Assembly (NCBI GenBank): GCA_945283395.1
Contig: CALYQH010000052.1
Location: 1 to 8,151, forward strand
Direction: 5' to 3'
Origin: an uncultured Ventosimonas sp.
GTDB taxonomy: Bacteria; Pseudomonadota; Gammaproteobacteria; Pseudomonadales; Pseudomonadaceae
DNA: 8,151 nt
The position numbers and the translations under genes were made by a program. This document shows positions 1 through 7,899 of this stretch, piece by piece; position 1 is the first letter of the stretch; each line of letters opens with the position of its first letter. A model generated the notes under the pieces. It ran no database searches. It was not told where the DNA came from and saw only the letters and a list, made by a program, of their open reading frames with translations.

Positions 1-1415
<1,415 letters not shown>

Positions 1416-1486
1416 TTAAATCAATGTCAGTTAACTGTTCTAAACTGCTTAGCATACAATAGTTATTAATAGATAAAAAGCTAAAG

Positions 1487-1546
1487 AAGAATTTCTATTA
1501 ATAAATTCTTGCTTATTATGTTATTTATTAATCCACCTTAAGCAAG
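1487..1546 (-). promoter_or_regulatory. Two overlapping, mutually exclusive hairpins in the leuS leader
   Basis: Read on the minus strand, arm 1546-1539 (CTTGCTTA) is a perfect complement of arm 1515-1508 (TAAGCAAG), 8 bp with a 23-base loop. Arm 1510-1503 (AAGAATTT) is a perfect complement of arm 1494-1487 (AAATTCTT), 8 bp with an 8-base loop. The two structures share bases 1508-1510, so they compete. The second is followed by a pyrimidine/T-rich stretch (CTTCTTTAGCTTTTT, roughly), which looks like a weak terminator with an AT-only stem. The pairing is seen directly. A role in attenuating leuS is inference, and AT-rich DNA yields such repeats by chance fairly often. Confidence 0.3.
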
Positions 1547-1559
1547 GCATTCATAATCT

Positions 1560-1565
1560 ATTATA
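1560..1565 (-). promoter_or_regulatory. Candidate leuS promoter, perfect -10 box
   Basis: The minus strand reads TATAAT at 1565-1560, a perfect sigma-70 -10 hexamer. It would start transcription near 1553 and give a leuS leader of about 145 bases containing both hairpins. No good -35 sits at 16-18 bases: a TTGATA lies only 13 bases upstream. Support therefore rests on the -10 and on its place between the tex terminator hairpin and leuS. Low to moderate confidence. Confidence 0.35.
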
Positions 1566-1609
1566 ACTAAGGCAGAAGTATCAAACATACGAGCTGCTAT
1601 CTTACAAAT

Positions 1610-1639
1610 AAGAGAATTAACTTTAGCGTTAATCCTCTT
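1610..1639 (-). terminator. Hairpin after tex, probable terminator
   Basis: A 12-bp inverted repeat: 1639-1628 (AAGAGGATTAAC on the minus strand) pairs with 1621-1610 (GTTAATTCTCTT), with one G-U wobble and a 6-base loop. It begins 31 bases beyond the tex stop codon. The T-run that follows is short (ATTTGT), so termination may be leaky. Position and stem length make a tex terminator the most likely role. Confidence 0.5.
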
Positions 1640-1669
1640 TCACTATTAGCTTATGCCATTATAAACTTA

Positions 1670-4006
1670 TTATTTCTTTTTAAGCTGTTTAGCATTGGCA
1701 AAAAGTGCTGCCATCGCATTATTAACAAGGGCTGTTTTAGCTTTGGGGGTTACCTTATGGGAGTTATTCTTCCCTTTCAAATCTGGTTTATGGCTAGCAT
1801 TACTCTCTATTTTTTGGCCCGGCGTGTCACCTAATCTCATAGACAGTGCTATACGATGACGGTCAATATCCACTTCCATTACTTTAACCTTTACTATATC
1901 TCCAGCCTTCACTACGCGGTGCGGGTCTTTCACAAAGGTTTCTGCTAAGGCACTGATATGTACTAGACCATCTTGATGTACCCCAATATCTACAAAAGCA
2001 CCAAAATTAGTCACATTGGTAACTACACCCTCCAACATCATTCCTAATTTAAGATCTTGTAAAGTCTCTACCCCCTCTTGAAACACAGCCGTCTTAAACT
2101 CAGGACGGGGATCACGACCAGGTTTATCGAGCTCGCTTAAAATATCAGTCACCGTAGGCAAACCAAAGGTTGTATCTGTAAACTGACTAGGATCTAATTG
2201 CTTTAAGAAGGCAGAATCACCTATTAATGAGCTAATATCTTTACCCGTTTGCGTGGCAATACGCTCAACCACAGGATAAGCTTCGGGGTGAACAGCTGAC
2301 CTATCTAATGGATTATCGCCATTCATTATCCTTAAAAAACCCGCCGCTTGTTCAAATGTTTTTTCTCCTAAGCGACTAACTTTTTTGAGTTCATTACGAG
2401 TTTTAAATACACCATTCTCATCCCTATAATTAACAATATTTTGAGCAATAGTGCTATTTAATCCTGAGATACGCGCTAATAAGGCACTTGAGGCAGTATT
2501 TACATCCACCCCTACTGCATTGACACAATCTTCTACTACCGCATCCAATGAGCGGGCTATTTTAAGTTGTGACACATCATGCTGATACTGCCCTACGCCG
2601 ATAGATTTAGGGTCAATTTTAACTAATTCGGCCAAGGGGTCTTGCAATCGACGGGCAATAGATACTGCGCCTCTTAATGATACATCCAATTCAGGAAACT
2701 CTTTAGCCGCTAGTTCTGAGGCTGAATACACTGAAGCCCCTGCTTCACTCACTACTATCTTGGTCATTTGAAGGCCGGCATATTTCTTAATCAATTCGGC
2801 GGCTAATTTGTCTGTCTCACGGCTAGCCGTGCCATTGCCAATAGAAATTAAATCTACTTGGTGTTTAGCACACAATTTAGCTAAGGTAGCTATACTCTTA
2901 TCCCACTCATTTCGTGGTGCATGAGGATAAATAGTATCGGTAGCTAATAGTTTTCCCGTAGCATCTACCACCGCCACCTTTACTCCTGTTCTTAAACCGG
3001 GATCTAAGCCTAAGGTAGCTCTCGGCCCAGCAGGGGCCGCTAACAATAAATCATGTAAATTACGAGCAAACACGCTGATGGCCCCATCTTCTGCTTGCTC
3101 TCTTAACTCACCTAATAAATCAGTTTCAATATGATTATAGAGTTTAACTTTCCAAGTCCAACGCACTACTTCAGCTAACCATTTATCAGCAGCTCTATCT
3201 AAATTTTGAATACCATACCAAGCAGCGATCATAGTTTCACAAGGATGACTACTAACAGCCTCATCATCTACTACTAAAGAAATAGATAACACGCCTTCAT
3301 TACGGCCACGAAAAACCGCTAACGCGCGATGAGAAGGTAATTTTTTTAAAGGTTCATTATAGTCAAAATAGTCGCTGAATTTAGCTCCTTCTTGCGCCTT
3401 ACCTTCCACCACATGGGCTGTCAACTTAGCTGACTGCTTCATAAAATGACGTAGCTTCTCTAACAGATTAGCATCTTCTGAGAAACGCTCCATCAAAATA
3501 TATTTAGCACCATCTAAAGCTGCTTTAGTATCCGCTACCCCTTTATCGGCATTAATAAATTGGCTAGCTTCTGTTTCAGGGTCTTTAGTAGGGTTTTCAA
3601 ACAATAAATCAGCTAAAGGCTCTAAGCCTGCTTCTATAGCAATCTGACCTTTAGTGCGGCGTTTTGGTTTATAAGGAAGATATAAATCTTCCAAACGAGT
3701 TTTAGTATCTGCTTGTTCTAACTCAGCTTGCAACTCAGGCGTTAATTTACCCTGTTCTTCAATGCTAGATAAAATAGTCGCTCTACGTTCATCTAACTCC
3801 CTTAAATAACGTAATCGTTCTTCTAATAACCTTAACTGTGTATCATCTAAACTACCTGTCACTTCTTTTCTATAACGAGCGATAAAGGGTACTGTAGCAC
3901 CTTCATCTAACAATGCCACCGCGGCAGCTACCTGATTAGCAGAGACCTTGCCTGTAGGTAATAAAGATAATTCTTCAGCAATACGCATATTAAGACTATT
4001 CATCAT
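1670..4006 (-). CDS. tex: Tex family transcription accessory / RNA-binding protein (S1 domain)
   Basis: Tex is a cytoplasmic nucleic-acid-binding protein named for toxin expression in Bordetella. It is thought to act in transcription or RNA metabolism. The 778 residues are close to the E. coli homologue (about 773). In order: N-terminal helical region with [14 protein letters not shown] (38-51) and [18 protein letters not shown] (about 106-123); YqgF/RNase H-fold domain starting at GLDPGLRTG (333-341) and running to about 455; helix-hairpin-helix region about 503-560 ([20 protein letters not shown]); S1 domain 652-724 with [14 protein letters not shown] and DGLVHIS; and a Lys-rich tail ending KQLKKK. 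The start is MM. A weak AAGAG sits one base from the first ATG and four from the second (4003), so translation may begin at 4003. The gene is intact and appears monocistronic, with its own promoter and terminator. Confidence 0.97.
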   Translation of the reverse strand: MMNSLNMRIAEELSLLPTGKVSANQVAAAVALLDEGATVPFIARYRKEVTGSLDDTQLRLLEERLRYLRELDERRATILSSIEEQGKLTPELQAELEQADTKTRLEDLYLPYKPKRRTKGQIAIEAGLEPLADLLFENPTKDPETEASQFINADKGVADTKAALDGAKYILMERFSEDANLLEKLRHFMKQSAKLTAHVVEGKAQEGAKFSDYFDYNEPLKKLPSHRALAVFRGRNEGVLSISLVVDDEAVSSHPCETMIAAWYGIQNLDRAADKWLAEVVRWTWKVKLYNHIETDLLGELREQAEDGAISVFARNLHDLLLAAPAGPRATLGLDPGLRTGVKVAVVDATGKLLATDTIYPHAPRNEWDKSIATLAKLCAKHQVDLISIGNGTASRETDKLAAELIKKYAGLQMTKIVVSEAGASVYSASELAAKEFPELDVSLRGAVSIARRLQDPLAELVKIDPKSIGVGQYQHDVSQLKIARSLDAVVEDCVNAVGVDVNTASSALLARISGLNSTIAQNIVNYRDENGVFKTRNELKKVSRLGEKTFEQAAGFLRIMNGDNPLDRSAVHPEAYPVVERIATQTGKDISSLIGDSAFLKQLDPSQFTDTTFGLPTVTDILSELDKPGRDPRPEFKTAVFQEGVETLQDLKLGMMLEGVVTNVTNFGAFVDIGVHQDGLVHISALAETFVKDPHRVVKAGDIVKVKVMEVDIDRHRIALSMRLGDTPGQKIESNASHKPDLKGKNNSHKVTPKAKTALVNNAMAALFANAKQLKKK

Positions 4007-4040
4007 TCTCTTATAATAACCACACCAATAAAAAGCCGCT

Positions 4041-4049
4041 AGTATAACA
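4041..4049 (-). promoter_or_regulatory. Candidate tex promoter, extended -10
   Basis: The minus strand reads TGTTATACT at 4049-4041, an extended -10 (TGnTATACT) about 35 bases upstream of the tex start. It predicts a start near 4034 and a short untranslated leader. I see no convincing -35, which extended -10 promoters tolerate. The same nine bases occur in front of yaiI. The remainder of the tex to spmAB spacer (about 4050-4256) shows only AT-rich sequence, with a T-rich run near 4223-4250 and no gene that I can support. Confidence 0.45.
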
Positions 4050-4256
4050 ACCAGTGTCGCTAATCTCTAATAAATTTATAAGTCTCTAAGCTAGAACTAT
4101 TTTCCCTTAATAACTTTTACCTTGCTAATGTTTACTAACTACCTGTTAAGAAATGGTAACTTTATGTTCTGACTGTTCCAAGCACAGCATATGGCTAATG
4201 GATTTTGATTAAGCTAATTAACATATTTTTTTGTTTTATTTCTTTCTATATGAAAA

Positions 4257-5534
4257 CTATCCAAAAAACCAATAACATACTAAAATAGAAGCTATAATGC
4301 CTACTATATCACAAAATAGAGCGCAACCTACCGCATGGCGTACTTTTTGAATACCTACTGAGCCAAAATAAACGGCTAATACATAAAAAGTTGTTTCAGT
4401 ACTGCCCTGCATAGTAGCAGCAACTAATGCTGGAAAACTATCCACTCCATAGTTCTGCATAGTTTCTAACATCATTCCCCTAGCACCACTACCCGAAAAT
4501 GGCTTTATTAAAGCGGTAGGCAAAGCATCAACAAACCTAGTATCAAGTCCTAATAAATACACTAATTGCCGTAGTAAATCGAGCCCATAATCCAATGCTC
4601 CAGACGCTCTTAACACCCCTATAGCACAAAGCATTGCCACTAAATAAGGCAATAAGTTCTTAGCCACATCAAAAGCTTCTTTGGCCCCTTCAATAAAAGC
4701 ATCATAGACAGCTACCTTACGATACGCTCCTACCATCAAAAATAATAAAATTAAACTAAATAAGGTTAAGTTACCTAATAACGACGAGAAAGTGGCTAAG
4801 CTAGTCCCTTTAAGCCCTAATGCGTAAATTAATTGGTTTAACGCATAATAGCTGGTGGATGTTAATCCAACCGATATACAAACAAATAAGCCTAATAGCA
4901 GACCTAACCCAGCAAACCAAAGTAACACCACAGAGTCAAACAGCTTTAATCGTTGCATAAAAGCCACACTTAATAATCCTGCTAAGGTAGAAGTACTGGT
5001 AGCTAATAAAATAGGCAGAAATACCATGGTAGGGTCTGGTGCGCCCTGTTGTCCCCGAAAAATAAAAATAGTAATAGGTAATAATGTGAGGGAAGAGGCA
5101 TTAAGTACTAAAAATAAAATTTGCGCATTAGTAGCTACTATTTTACTAGGATTTAATGCTTGTAAAGCTTTCATTGCCTTTAAGCCGATTGGCGTAGCAG
5201 CATTATCCAAGCCTAAAGCATTCGCCGTGAAATTAAGGGTAATTAAACCAATCGCAGGATGTCCTTTGGGTACTTCAGGCATTAGACGTTCAAATAATGG
5301 CCCTAATACTTTAGCCAATACCTCTATTACGCCAGCCTTTTCTGCTATTTTCAAAATGCCCATCCATAAGGTCAACGTACCAAATAACACTATCATAATA
5401 TCAACTGACATTTTAGCCATACTAAAGAGGCTATTGACCATTTGAGCAAATACTTCTAGATCGCCACCTAAACAGCGTACTAGTCCTGCCAACGCAGCAA
5501 TAATAAAAAAGCCTAGCCATAAATAGTTAAGCAT
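4257..5534 (-). CDS. Fused SpmA-SpmB-like nucleoside recognition (Gate) domain membrane protein
   Basis: A polytopic inner-membrane protein of 425 residues from the preferred start. It joins the two modules known as spore maturation proteins A and B in Bacillus. SpmA-like half: hydrophobic N-terminus (LNYLWLGFFIIAALAGLV), membrane segment near 45-62, and the signature LNFTANALGLDNAATPIGLK (100-119). SpmB-like half: KPFSGSGARGMMLETM (344-359) and GSTETTFYVLAVYFG (377-391). Several further hydrophobic segments lie at about 138-158, 171-192, 200-222, 250-270, 295-308 and 403-422. Both halves belong to the Gate/nucleoside-recognition family. The transported substrate is not established and this is not a spore-former by context, so I give no specific role. 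The open frame reaches TTG at 5564, but the ATG at 5534 carries AAGGA seven bases upstream and gives the usual MLN-LWLGFF N-terminus. It is a single gene with its own promoter region. Confidence 0.92.
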   Translation of the reverse strand: MLNYLWLGFFIIAALAGLVRCLGGDLEVFAQMVNSLFSMAKMSVDIMIVLFGTLTLWMGILKIAEKAGVIEVLAKVLGPLFERLMPEVPKGHPAIGLITLNFTANALGLDNAATPIGLKAMKALQALNPSKIVATNAQILFLVLNASSLTLLPITIFIFRGQQGAPDPTMVFLPILLATSTSTLAGLLSVAFMQRLKLFDSVVLLWFAGLGLLLGLFVCISVGLTSTSYYALNQLIYALGLKGTSLATFSSLLGNLTLFSLILLFLMVGAYRKVAVYDAFIEGAKEAFDVAKNLLPYLVAMLCAIGVLRASGALDYGLDLLRQLVYLLGLDTRFVDALPTALIKPFSGSGARGMMLETMQNYGVDSFPALVAATMQGSTETTFYVLAVYFGSVGIQKVRHAVGCALFCDIVGIIASILVCYWFFG

Positions 5535-5541
5535 TAGGCAA

Positions 5542-5546
5542 TCCTT
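5542..5546 (-). promoter_or_regulatory. Ribosome binding site that fixes the SpmAB-like start
   Basis: The minus strand reads AAGGA at 5546-5542, seven bases before the ATG at 5534. The upstream TTG at 5564 has no comparable site. This is the strongest Shine-Dalgarno I found in the window, and it decides the shorter 425-residue protein. Confidence 0.75.
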
Positions 5547-5567
5547 AATAAAAAGTAATGACAAAGC

Positions 5568-5598
5568 GTCTAATTATTATCGCATGATTTAGTTAGAC
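5568..5598 (-). promoter_or_regulatory. Candidate promoter of the SpmAB-like gene with a dyad over its -10
   Basis: The minus strand reads TGCGATAAT, an extended -10 with GATAAT at 5581-5576. An imperfect dyad surrounds it: GTCTAA at 5568-5573 and TTAGAC at 5593-5598 are perfect outer arms. The inner bases partly match (GATAATAATTAGAC on one side against GATTTAGTTAGAC on the other). A repressor-sized palindrome lying over the -10 is a typical operator position. The regulator is unknown and no -35 stands out. Confidence 0.35.
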
Positions 5599-5704
5599 AA
5601 TAATATATAACTATAGCTTTTTTATTAGTTTACACTGCCAAGTTCACTGCCCCTCTGCTAGCAAAACAGGCTATCACAAATACTTTTCCTAAAAACTTAA
5701 TCTC

Positions 5705-5743
5705 TCTTGTGAGTTAAGAGCATTAATTAACTATTATACAAGA
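5705..5743 (+). promoter_or_regulatory. Nested dyad overlapping a possible promoter upstream of the spanin pair
   Basis: Outer arms TCTTGT (5705-5710) and ACAAGA (5738-5743) enclose inner arms GTTAA (5713-5717) and TTAAC (5727-5731). The same stretch contains TTGTGA (5707-5712) and TATTAT (5732-5737), spaced 19 bases, a poor but possible sigma-70 promoter. If used, it would give a leader of about 125 bases before the first spanin gene. This could be an operator or chance in AT-rich DNA. Confidence 0.2.
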
Positions 5744-5768
5744 CTCTTCAAATTACCTATTTCACAAA

Positions 5769-5804
5769 AGCAAGCTGTAATGACAATGAGTTATCTTGCT
5801 GTAA
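5769..5804. repeat. Short inverted repeat with embedded direct repeat
   Basis: AGCAAG (5769-5774) and CTTGCT (5795-5800) form a 6-bp inverted repeat with a 20-base loop. The heptamer GCTGTAA occurs at 5774-5780 and again at 5798-5804, 24 bases apart. The pair sits about 65-100 bases before the first spanin gene. Function is unknown, and its size is within what chance could give. Confidence 0.25.
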
Positions 5805-5869
5805 CAAAAATATTTTAGGCCGCTAAACTATTATCATTTAAACCTTCTTCCTTATAGATTAGTTTAAAA

Positions 5870-6220
5870 ATGAATAAGTTAAATAAATATGCAATCTTTG
5901 GCTTCATATTAATATTAACTATATTAGCTGGCTATAGCTATTATTTAAACAATAAGTGGCATAGTACAACTATTAAATTAGACCAAACCACGCAACAACT
6001 TAAGAAAAATATAGAAATTAATAATCAACAGCAACATATCATAGCCACACTCGCTCAGCAAAATGAGTTAGCACGTCAATATGTAAATCAAGTATCGGCT
6101 TTAAAACAGCAAAATGAACAAGCAATAGAGCAATTACAACAGCAATTTAAGAGAAAACAAAATGACAATAAAACTATTCGTGATTGGTCTTATCAGCCTT
6201 TGCCTGATGGCCTGTACTAA
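5870..6220 (+). CDS. Rz/LysB-like inner-membrane spanin subunit (i-spanin), phage-type
   Basis: Spanins finish phage lysis of Gram-negative hosts by joining inner and outer membranes and disrupting the outer one. The 116 residues have i-spanin architecture: a short basic N-terminus; one membrane anchor at about 8-25 (AIFGFILILTILAGYSYY); then a polar, Gln/Asn-rich periplasmic coiled-coil stretch at about 30-100 (QQL, LAQQNELARQ, LKQQNEQAIEQLQQQF); and a C-terminal RDWSYQPLPDGLY (104-116). That tail resembles the W...PLPD ending of P2 LysB-type proteins. The last 59 bases overlap the next gene in the +1 frame, the classic Rz/Rz1 arrangement and the strongest support. No good ribosome binding site precedes the ATG. 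No holin, endolysin or phage structural gene is adjacent, so it is an orphan. Assignment is by architecture and remembered family patterns, not by a search. Confidence 0.8.
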   Translation: MNKLNKYAIFGFILILTILAGYSYYLNNKWHSTTIKLDQTTQQLKKNIEINNQQQHIIATLAQQNELARQYVNQVSALKQQNEQAIEQLQQQFKRKQNDNKTIRDWSYQPLPDGLY

Positions 6221-6431
6221 TAAACCCTTAGTTCAAAGCCAAGTGATAGTAATTAAGCCACCTGTTATAACAAGCTGTAAAAAAATGACAATAACGGATT
6301 GTCAGCCTAAAACCAATGGCGAACTCTATCAATGTGCGTTACAAATAATTAAAGAACTAGCCCTTTGTGCAGCCCAAACCGAGGCACTCATTAATTGGCA
6401 ACATGCAGTTGACCAACCAGCGCAACGATAA
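6162..6431 (+). CDS. Rz1/LysC-like outer-membrane lipoprotein spanin subunit (o-spanin)
   Basis: The partner of the preceding gene, starting inside it in the +1 frame. AAGAGA (6149-6154) lies seven bases before the ATG. The 89-residue product has a lipoprotein signal peptide (MTIKLFVIGLISLCLMAC) with the lipobox LMA-C and lipidated Cys18, giving a mature protein of 72 residues for the inner leaflet of the outer membrane. Four more cysteines in the mature part (39, 47, 58, 69) could make disulfides. The pattern PPVITSC...DC...TNGEL...LALCAAQTEALINW resembles P2-type LysC o-spanins, which have a similar C...C...NG(D/E)L...CAxQ arrangement. The same bases encode this signal peptide and the C-terminal tail of the i-spanin. 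The gene is intact, and yaiI follows 41 bases later with its own candidate promoter. Confidence 0.8.
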   Translation: MTIKLFVIGLISLCLMACTNKPLVQSQVIVIKPPVITSCKKMTITDCQPKTNGELYQCALQIIKELALCAAQTEALINWQHAVDQPAQR

Positions 6432-6434
6432 CAA

Positions 6435-6443
6435 TGTTATACT
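6435..6443 (+). promoter_or_regulatory. Candidate yaiI promoter, extended -10
   Basis: TGTTATACT is an extended -10 four bases after the o-spanin stop codon and about 30 bases before the yaiI ATG. It is identical to the nine bases in front of tex. It predicts transcription from about 6450. No -35 is seen at the right distance: TTGACC at 6409-6414 is 23 bases away. It suggests that yaiI does not depend on spanin transcription. Confidence 0.45.
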
Positions 6444-6472
6444 AATGAGATAGACATCATTAGAGATAACTT

Positions 6473-6931
6473 ATGCACATTTGGATTGATGCCGATGCTT
6501 GTCCTAAAGTAGCTAAAGAATTGACTTATAAATTCGCAAAGCAAAGGAACTTAACTGTCACCCTAGTAGCAGGGCAAGGCCAAGTTAAGCCTATGTTTAA
6601 TTGGGTAAAGCTGATAGTAGTACCTACAGGCATGGATGCAGCCGATAATTATTTGGTAGAACATAGCCAAGCTGGTGATTTAGTGATATGTAGTGATATT
6701 CCACAAGCTGATCGCTTAATCAAACAACAGGTAGCCGTGTTAGATCCTAAAGGACGTGAATTCACCATAGACAATATGGCAAATAAACTGGCTATGCGCA
6801 ATCTTTTCACCGAACTGAGGGATTTAGGGCAAATTAATAGCCAGCAAGCCAGCTATAGTGATAAAGACAAACAAGCATTTGCCAACGCCCTTGACCGATT
6901 ATTAACAAAGCTTAGCAAACTAACCAAATAG
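6473..6931 (+). CDS. yaiI: YaiI/YqxD family protein (DUF188), conserved, function unknown
   Basis: The 152 residues match the length of E. coli YaiI as I remember it, with the same landmarks along the chain: MHIWIDADACPKVAKE (Asp6, Asp8, Cys10, Pro11), GMDAADNYLVEHSQAGDLVICSDIPQAD split across about 53-80 (Asp55, Asn59, Asp69, Asp75), the LDPKGREFT segment (90-98), and a basic C-terminus (SKLTK) after DKQAFANALDRLL. The clustered acidic residues near the N-terminus and at 69-80 recall metal-dependent PIN-like nucleases, but no activity is established to my knowledge, so I assign none. There is no signal peptide, so it is cytoplasmic. A weak AGAG lies about seven bases before the ATG. It appears to be a single gene that merely neighbours the spanin pair. 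Confidence 0.93.
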   Translation: MHIWIDADACPKVAKELTYKFAKQRNLTVTLVAGQGQVKPMFNWVKLIVVPTGMDAADNYLVEHSQAGDLVICSDIPQADRLIKQQVAVLDPKGREFTIDNMANKLAMRNLFTELRDLGQINSQQASYSDKDKQAFANALDRLLTKLSKLTK

Positions 6932-6956
6932 CTAGGAATAGCCAGTAAATAGCCTT

Positions 6957-6962
6957 TATAAT
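6957..6962 (+). promoter_or_regulatory. Candidate promoter of the glycosyltransferase gene
   Basis: A perfect TATAAT lies in the 69-base gap after yaiI, 38 bases before the next ATG. The position 17 bases upstream (AGGAAT) is a poor -35. A direct repeat AATAGCC (6937-6943 and 6948-6954) sits between. Plausible but weak. Confidence 0.35.
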
Positions 6963-7000
6963 AATCTTCTTAGTACAATCTTCAACAAAGTGATTCTCTG

Positions 7001-7894
7001 ATGGATAATAAATCTCTACCGCTAGTAACTGTAATTATTGCTTCCTACAACCATGCCCACTATATAGAGCAAACTATTGATAGTGTGGTGCAGCAAACTT
7101 ATCCTCAGATAGAATTATTAGTGATAGATGATGGTTCAAAAGATCACAGTGTAGCGCTTTTAACTCAACTTCAAAAAAAATATGGCTTCGATTTACTCAT
7201 TCAACAAAACAAAGGGTTATCTCGCACTTTAAATGAGGCTATTGCAAGGGCTAAAGGATCTTTTATTGTCTCTTTTGGATCAGATGATATTATGCTACCT
7301 AATCGCATTGCCACCCAAATATCCTACCTCAAAGATAAACCCGAGGTAGGAATTTGCGCCTCTAACATGGATATTATTGATGCAGAAGGTAAACTCTATC
7401 CAGATAGTAAACAAAAACATCGCCATGCCCCTTTTCGACGGCTAAATTTTGAAGATGTTTTTTTACAGCGCAAACCCGGTGCTATGGCCGCTACGCTCAT
7501 GTTTCGTAAAGAAGCACTTGATAAGGTAGGGGGATTTGATCCTAATATTCGCTTAGAAGATGTGTATATCATGCTAGCCATAACCCACGCTGGTTATTTC
7601 ATGGATATCTTACCTGATGTGCTATCACTTTACCGACAACATGCGACTAATACTTATAAAAATTTACCCTTTATGTTTGATAATGCCTGTATGACTTATG
7701 CTCGCTTTAAAGACTCACCTCATTACCAAGAAGTACAAATGCGGATGTGTAATTCTATGTTCTTAAAAAGCGCCGCTAAAGATAAAACATTAGCTAAACG
7801 TATATTGAAACAAATTCCCATTAAATACTGGAATAGTAAAACTATTAGGGGACTATTTAGACTTTGCTTTAGTAAAACCGCCAAAAATACCTAA
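7001..7894 (+). CDS. Family 2 glycosyltransferase (GT-A fold), probably surface polysaccharide
   Basis: A 297-residue GT2 enzyme that transfers a sugar from a nucleotide donor, probably at the cytoplasmic face of the inner membrane. Visible: the N-terminal fold LPLVTVIIASYNHAHYIEQT (6-25); VIDDGSKDHS (41-50) with donor-binding Asp43/Asp44; the metal-binding GSDD (93-96) followed by IMLPNR; GFDPNIRLEDVYIML (178-192), where Glu186/Asp187 are the likely catalytic acid region; and YRQH (211-214). There is no signal peptide or clear membrane segment, and the C-terminal 60 residues are basic. It faces rfbA, the first enzyme of dTDP-rhamnose synthesis, so a rhamnosyltransferase for lipopolysaccharide (WapR-like) is a reasonable guess, but the donor cannot be read from sequence. 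An AAGTGA seven bases before the ATG is a modest ribosome binding site. Confidence 0.9.
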   Translation: MDNKSLPLVTVIIASYNHAHYIEQTIDSVVQQTYPQIELLVIDDGSKDHSVALLTQLQKKYGFDLLIQQNKGLSRTLNEAIARAKGSFIVSFGSDDIMLPNRIATQISYLKDKPEVGICASNMDIIDAEGKLYPDSKQKHRHAPFRRLNFEDVFLQRKPGAMAATLMFRKEALDKVGGFDPNIRLEDVYIMLAITHAGYFMDILPDVLSLYRQHATNTYKNLPFMFDNACMTYARFKDSPHYQEVQMRMCNSMFLKSAAKDKTLAKRILKQIPIKYWNSKTIRGLFRLCFSKTAKNT

Positions 7895-7899
7895 CTAAC

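Larger units (their letters stand above)
5599..5869. other. Intergenic region between divergent genes, with small inverted repeats and no gene
   Basis: With the bases back to 5535, this makes a 335-base gap between the divergent SpmAB-like gene and the spanin pair. I find no convincing coding frame, tRNA or phage lysis gene in it on either strand. It is AT-rich and holds the SpmAB promoter at its left end, a nested dyad at 5705-5743 and an inverted/direct repeat at 5769-5804 (listed separately). The spanin promoter should be here, but I cannot place it firmly. Confidence 0.6.

Noticed and set aside
1528..1554. Eight-codon leader peptide (MNALLKVD) as a real gene
   Set aside because: No ribosome binding site, and it begins almost at the predicted transcription start. 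Kept only as part of the leuS leader hypothesis.
4855..5445. 196-residue open frame on the plus strand
   Set aside because: It lies wholly antisense inside the SpmAB-like gene, has no family resemblance and an odd Asn/Thr/Pro-rich composition typical of a complementary-strand shadow.
5599..5869. Holin or endolysin gene next to the spanins
   Set aside because: No open frame of suitable length or hydrophobic pattern exists in this gap on either strand.
5535..6472. Prophage attachment repeats or integrase scar flanking the spanin pair
   Set aside because: I found no matching direct repeats of useful length on both sides and no tRNA gene. Only short repeats expected in AT-rich DNA are seen.
7396..7581. 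61-residue open frame on the minus strand
   Set aside because: Antisense shadow inside the glycosyltransferase gene.
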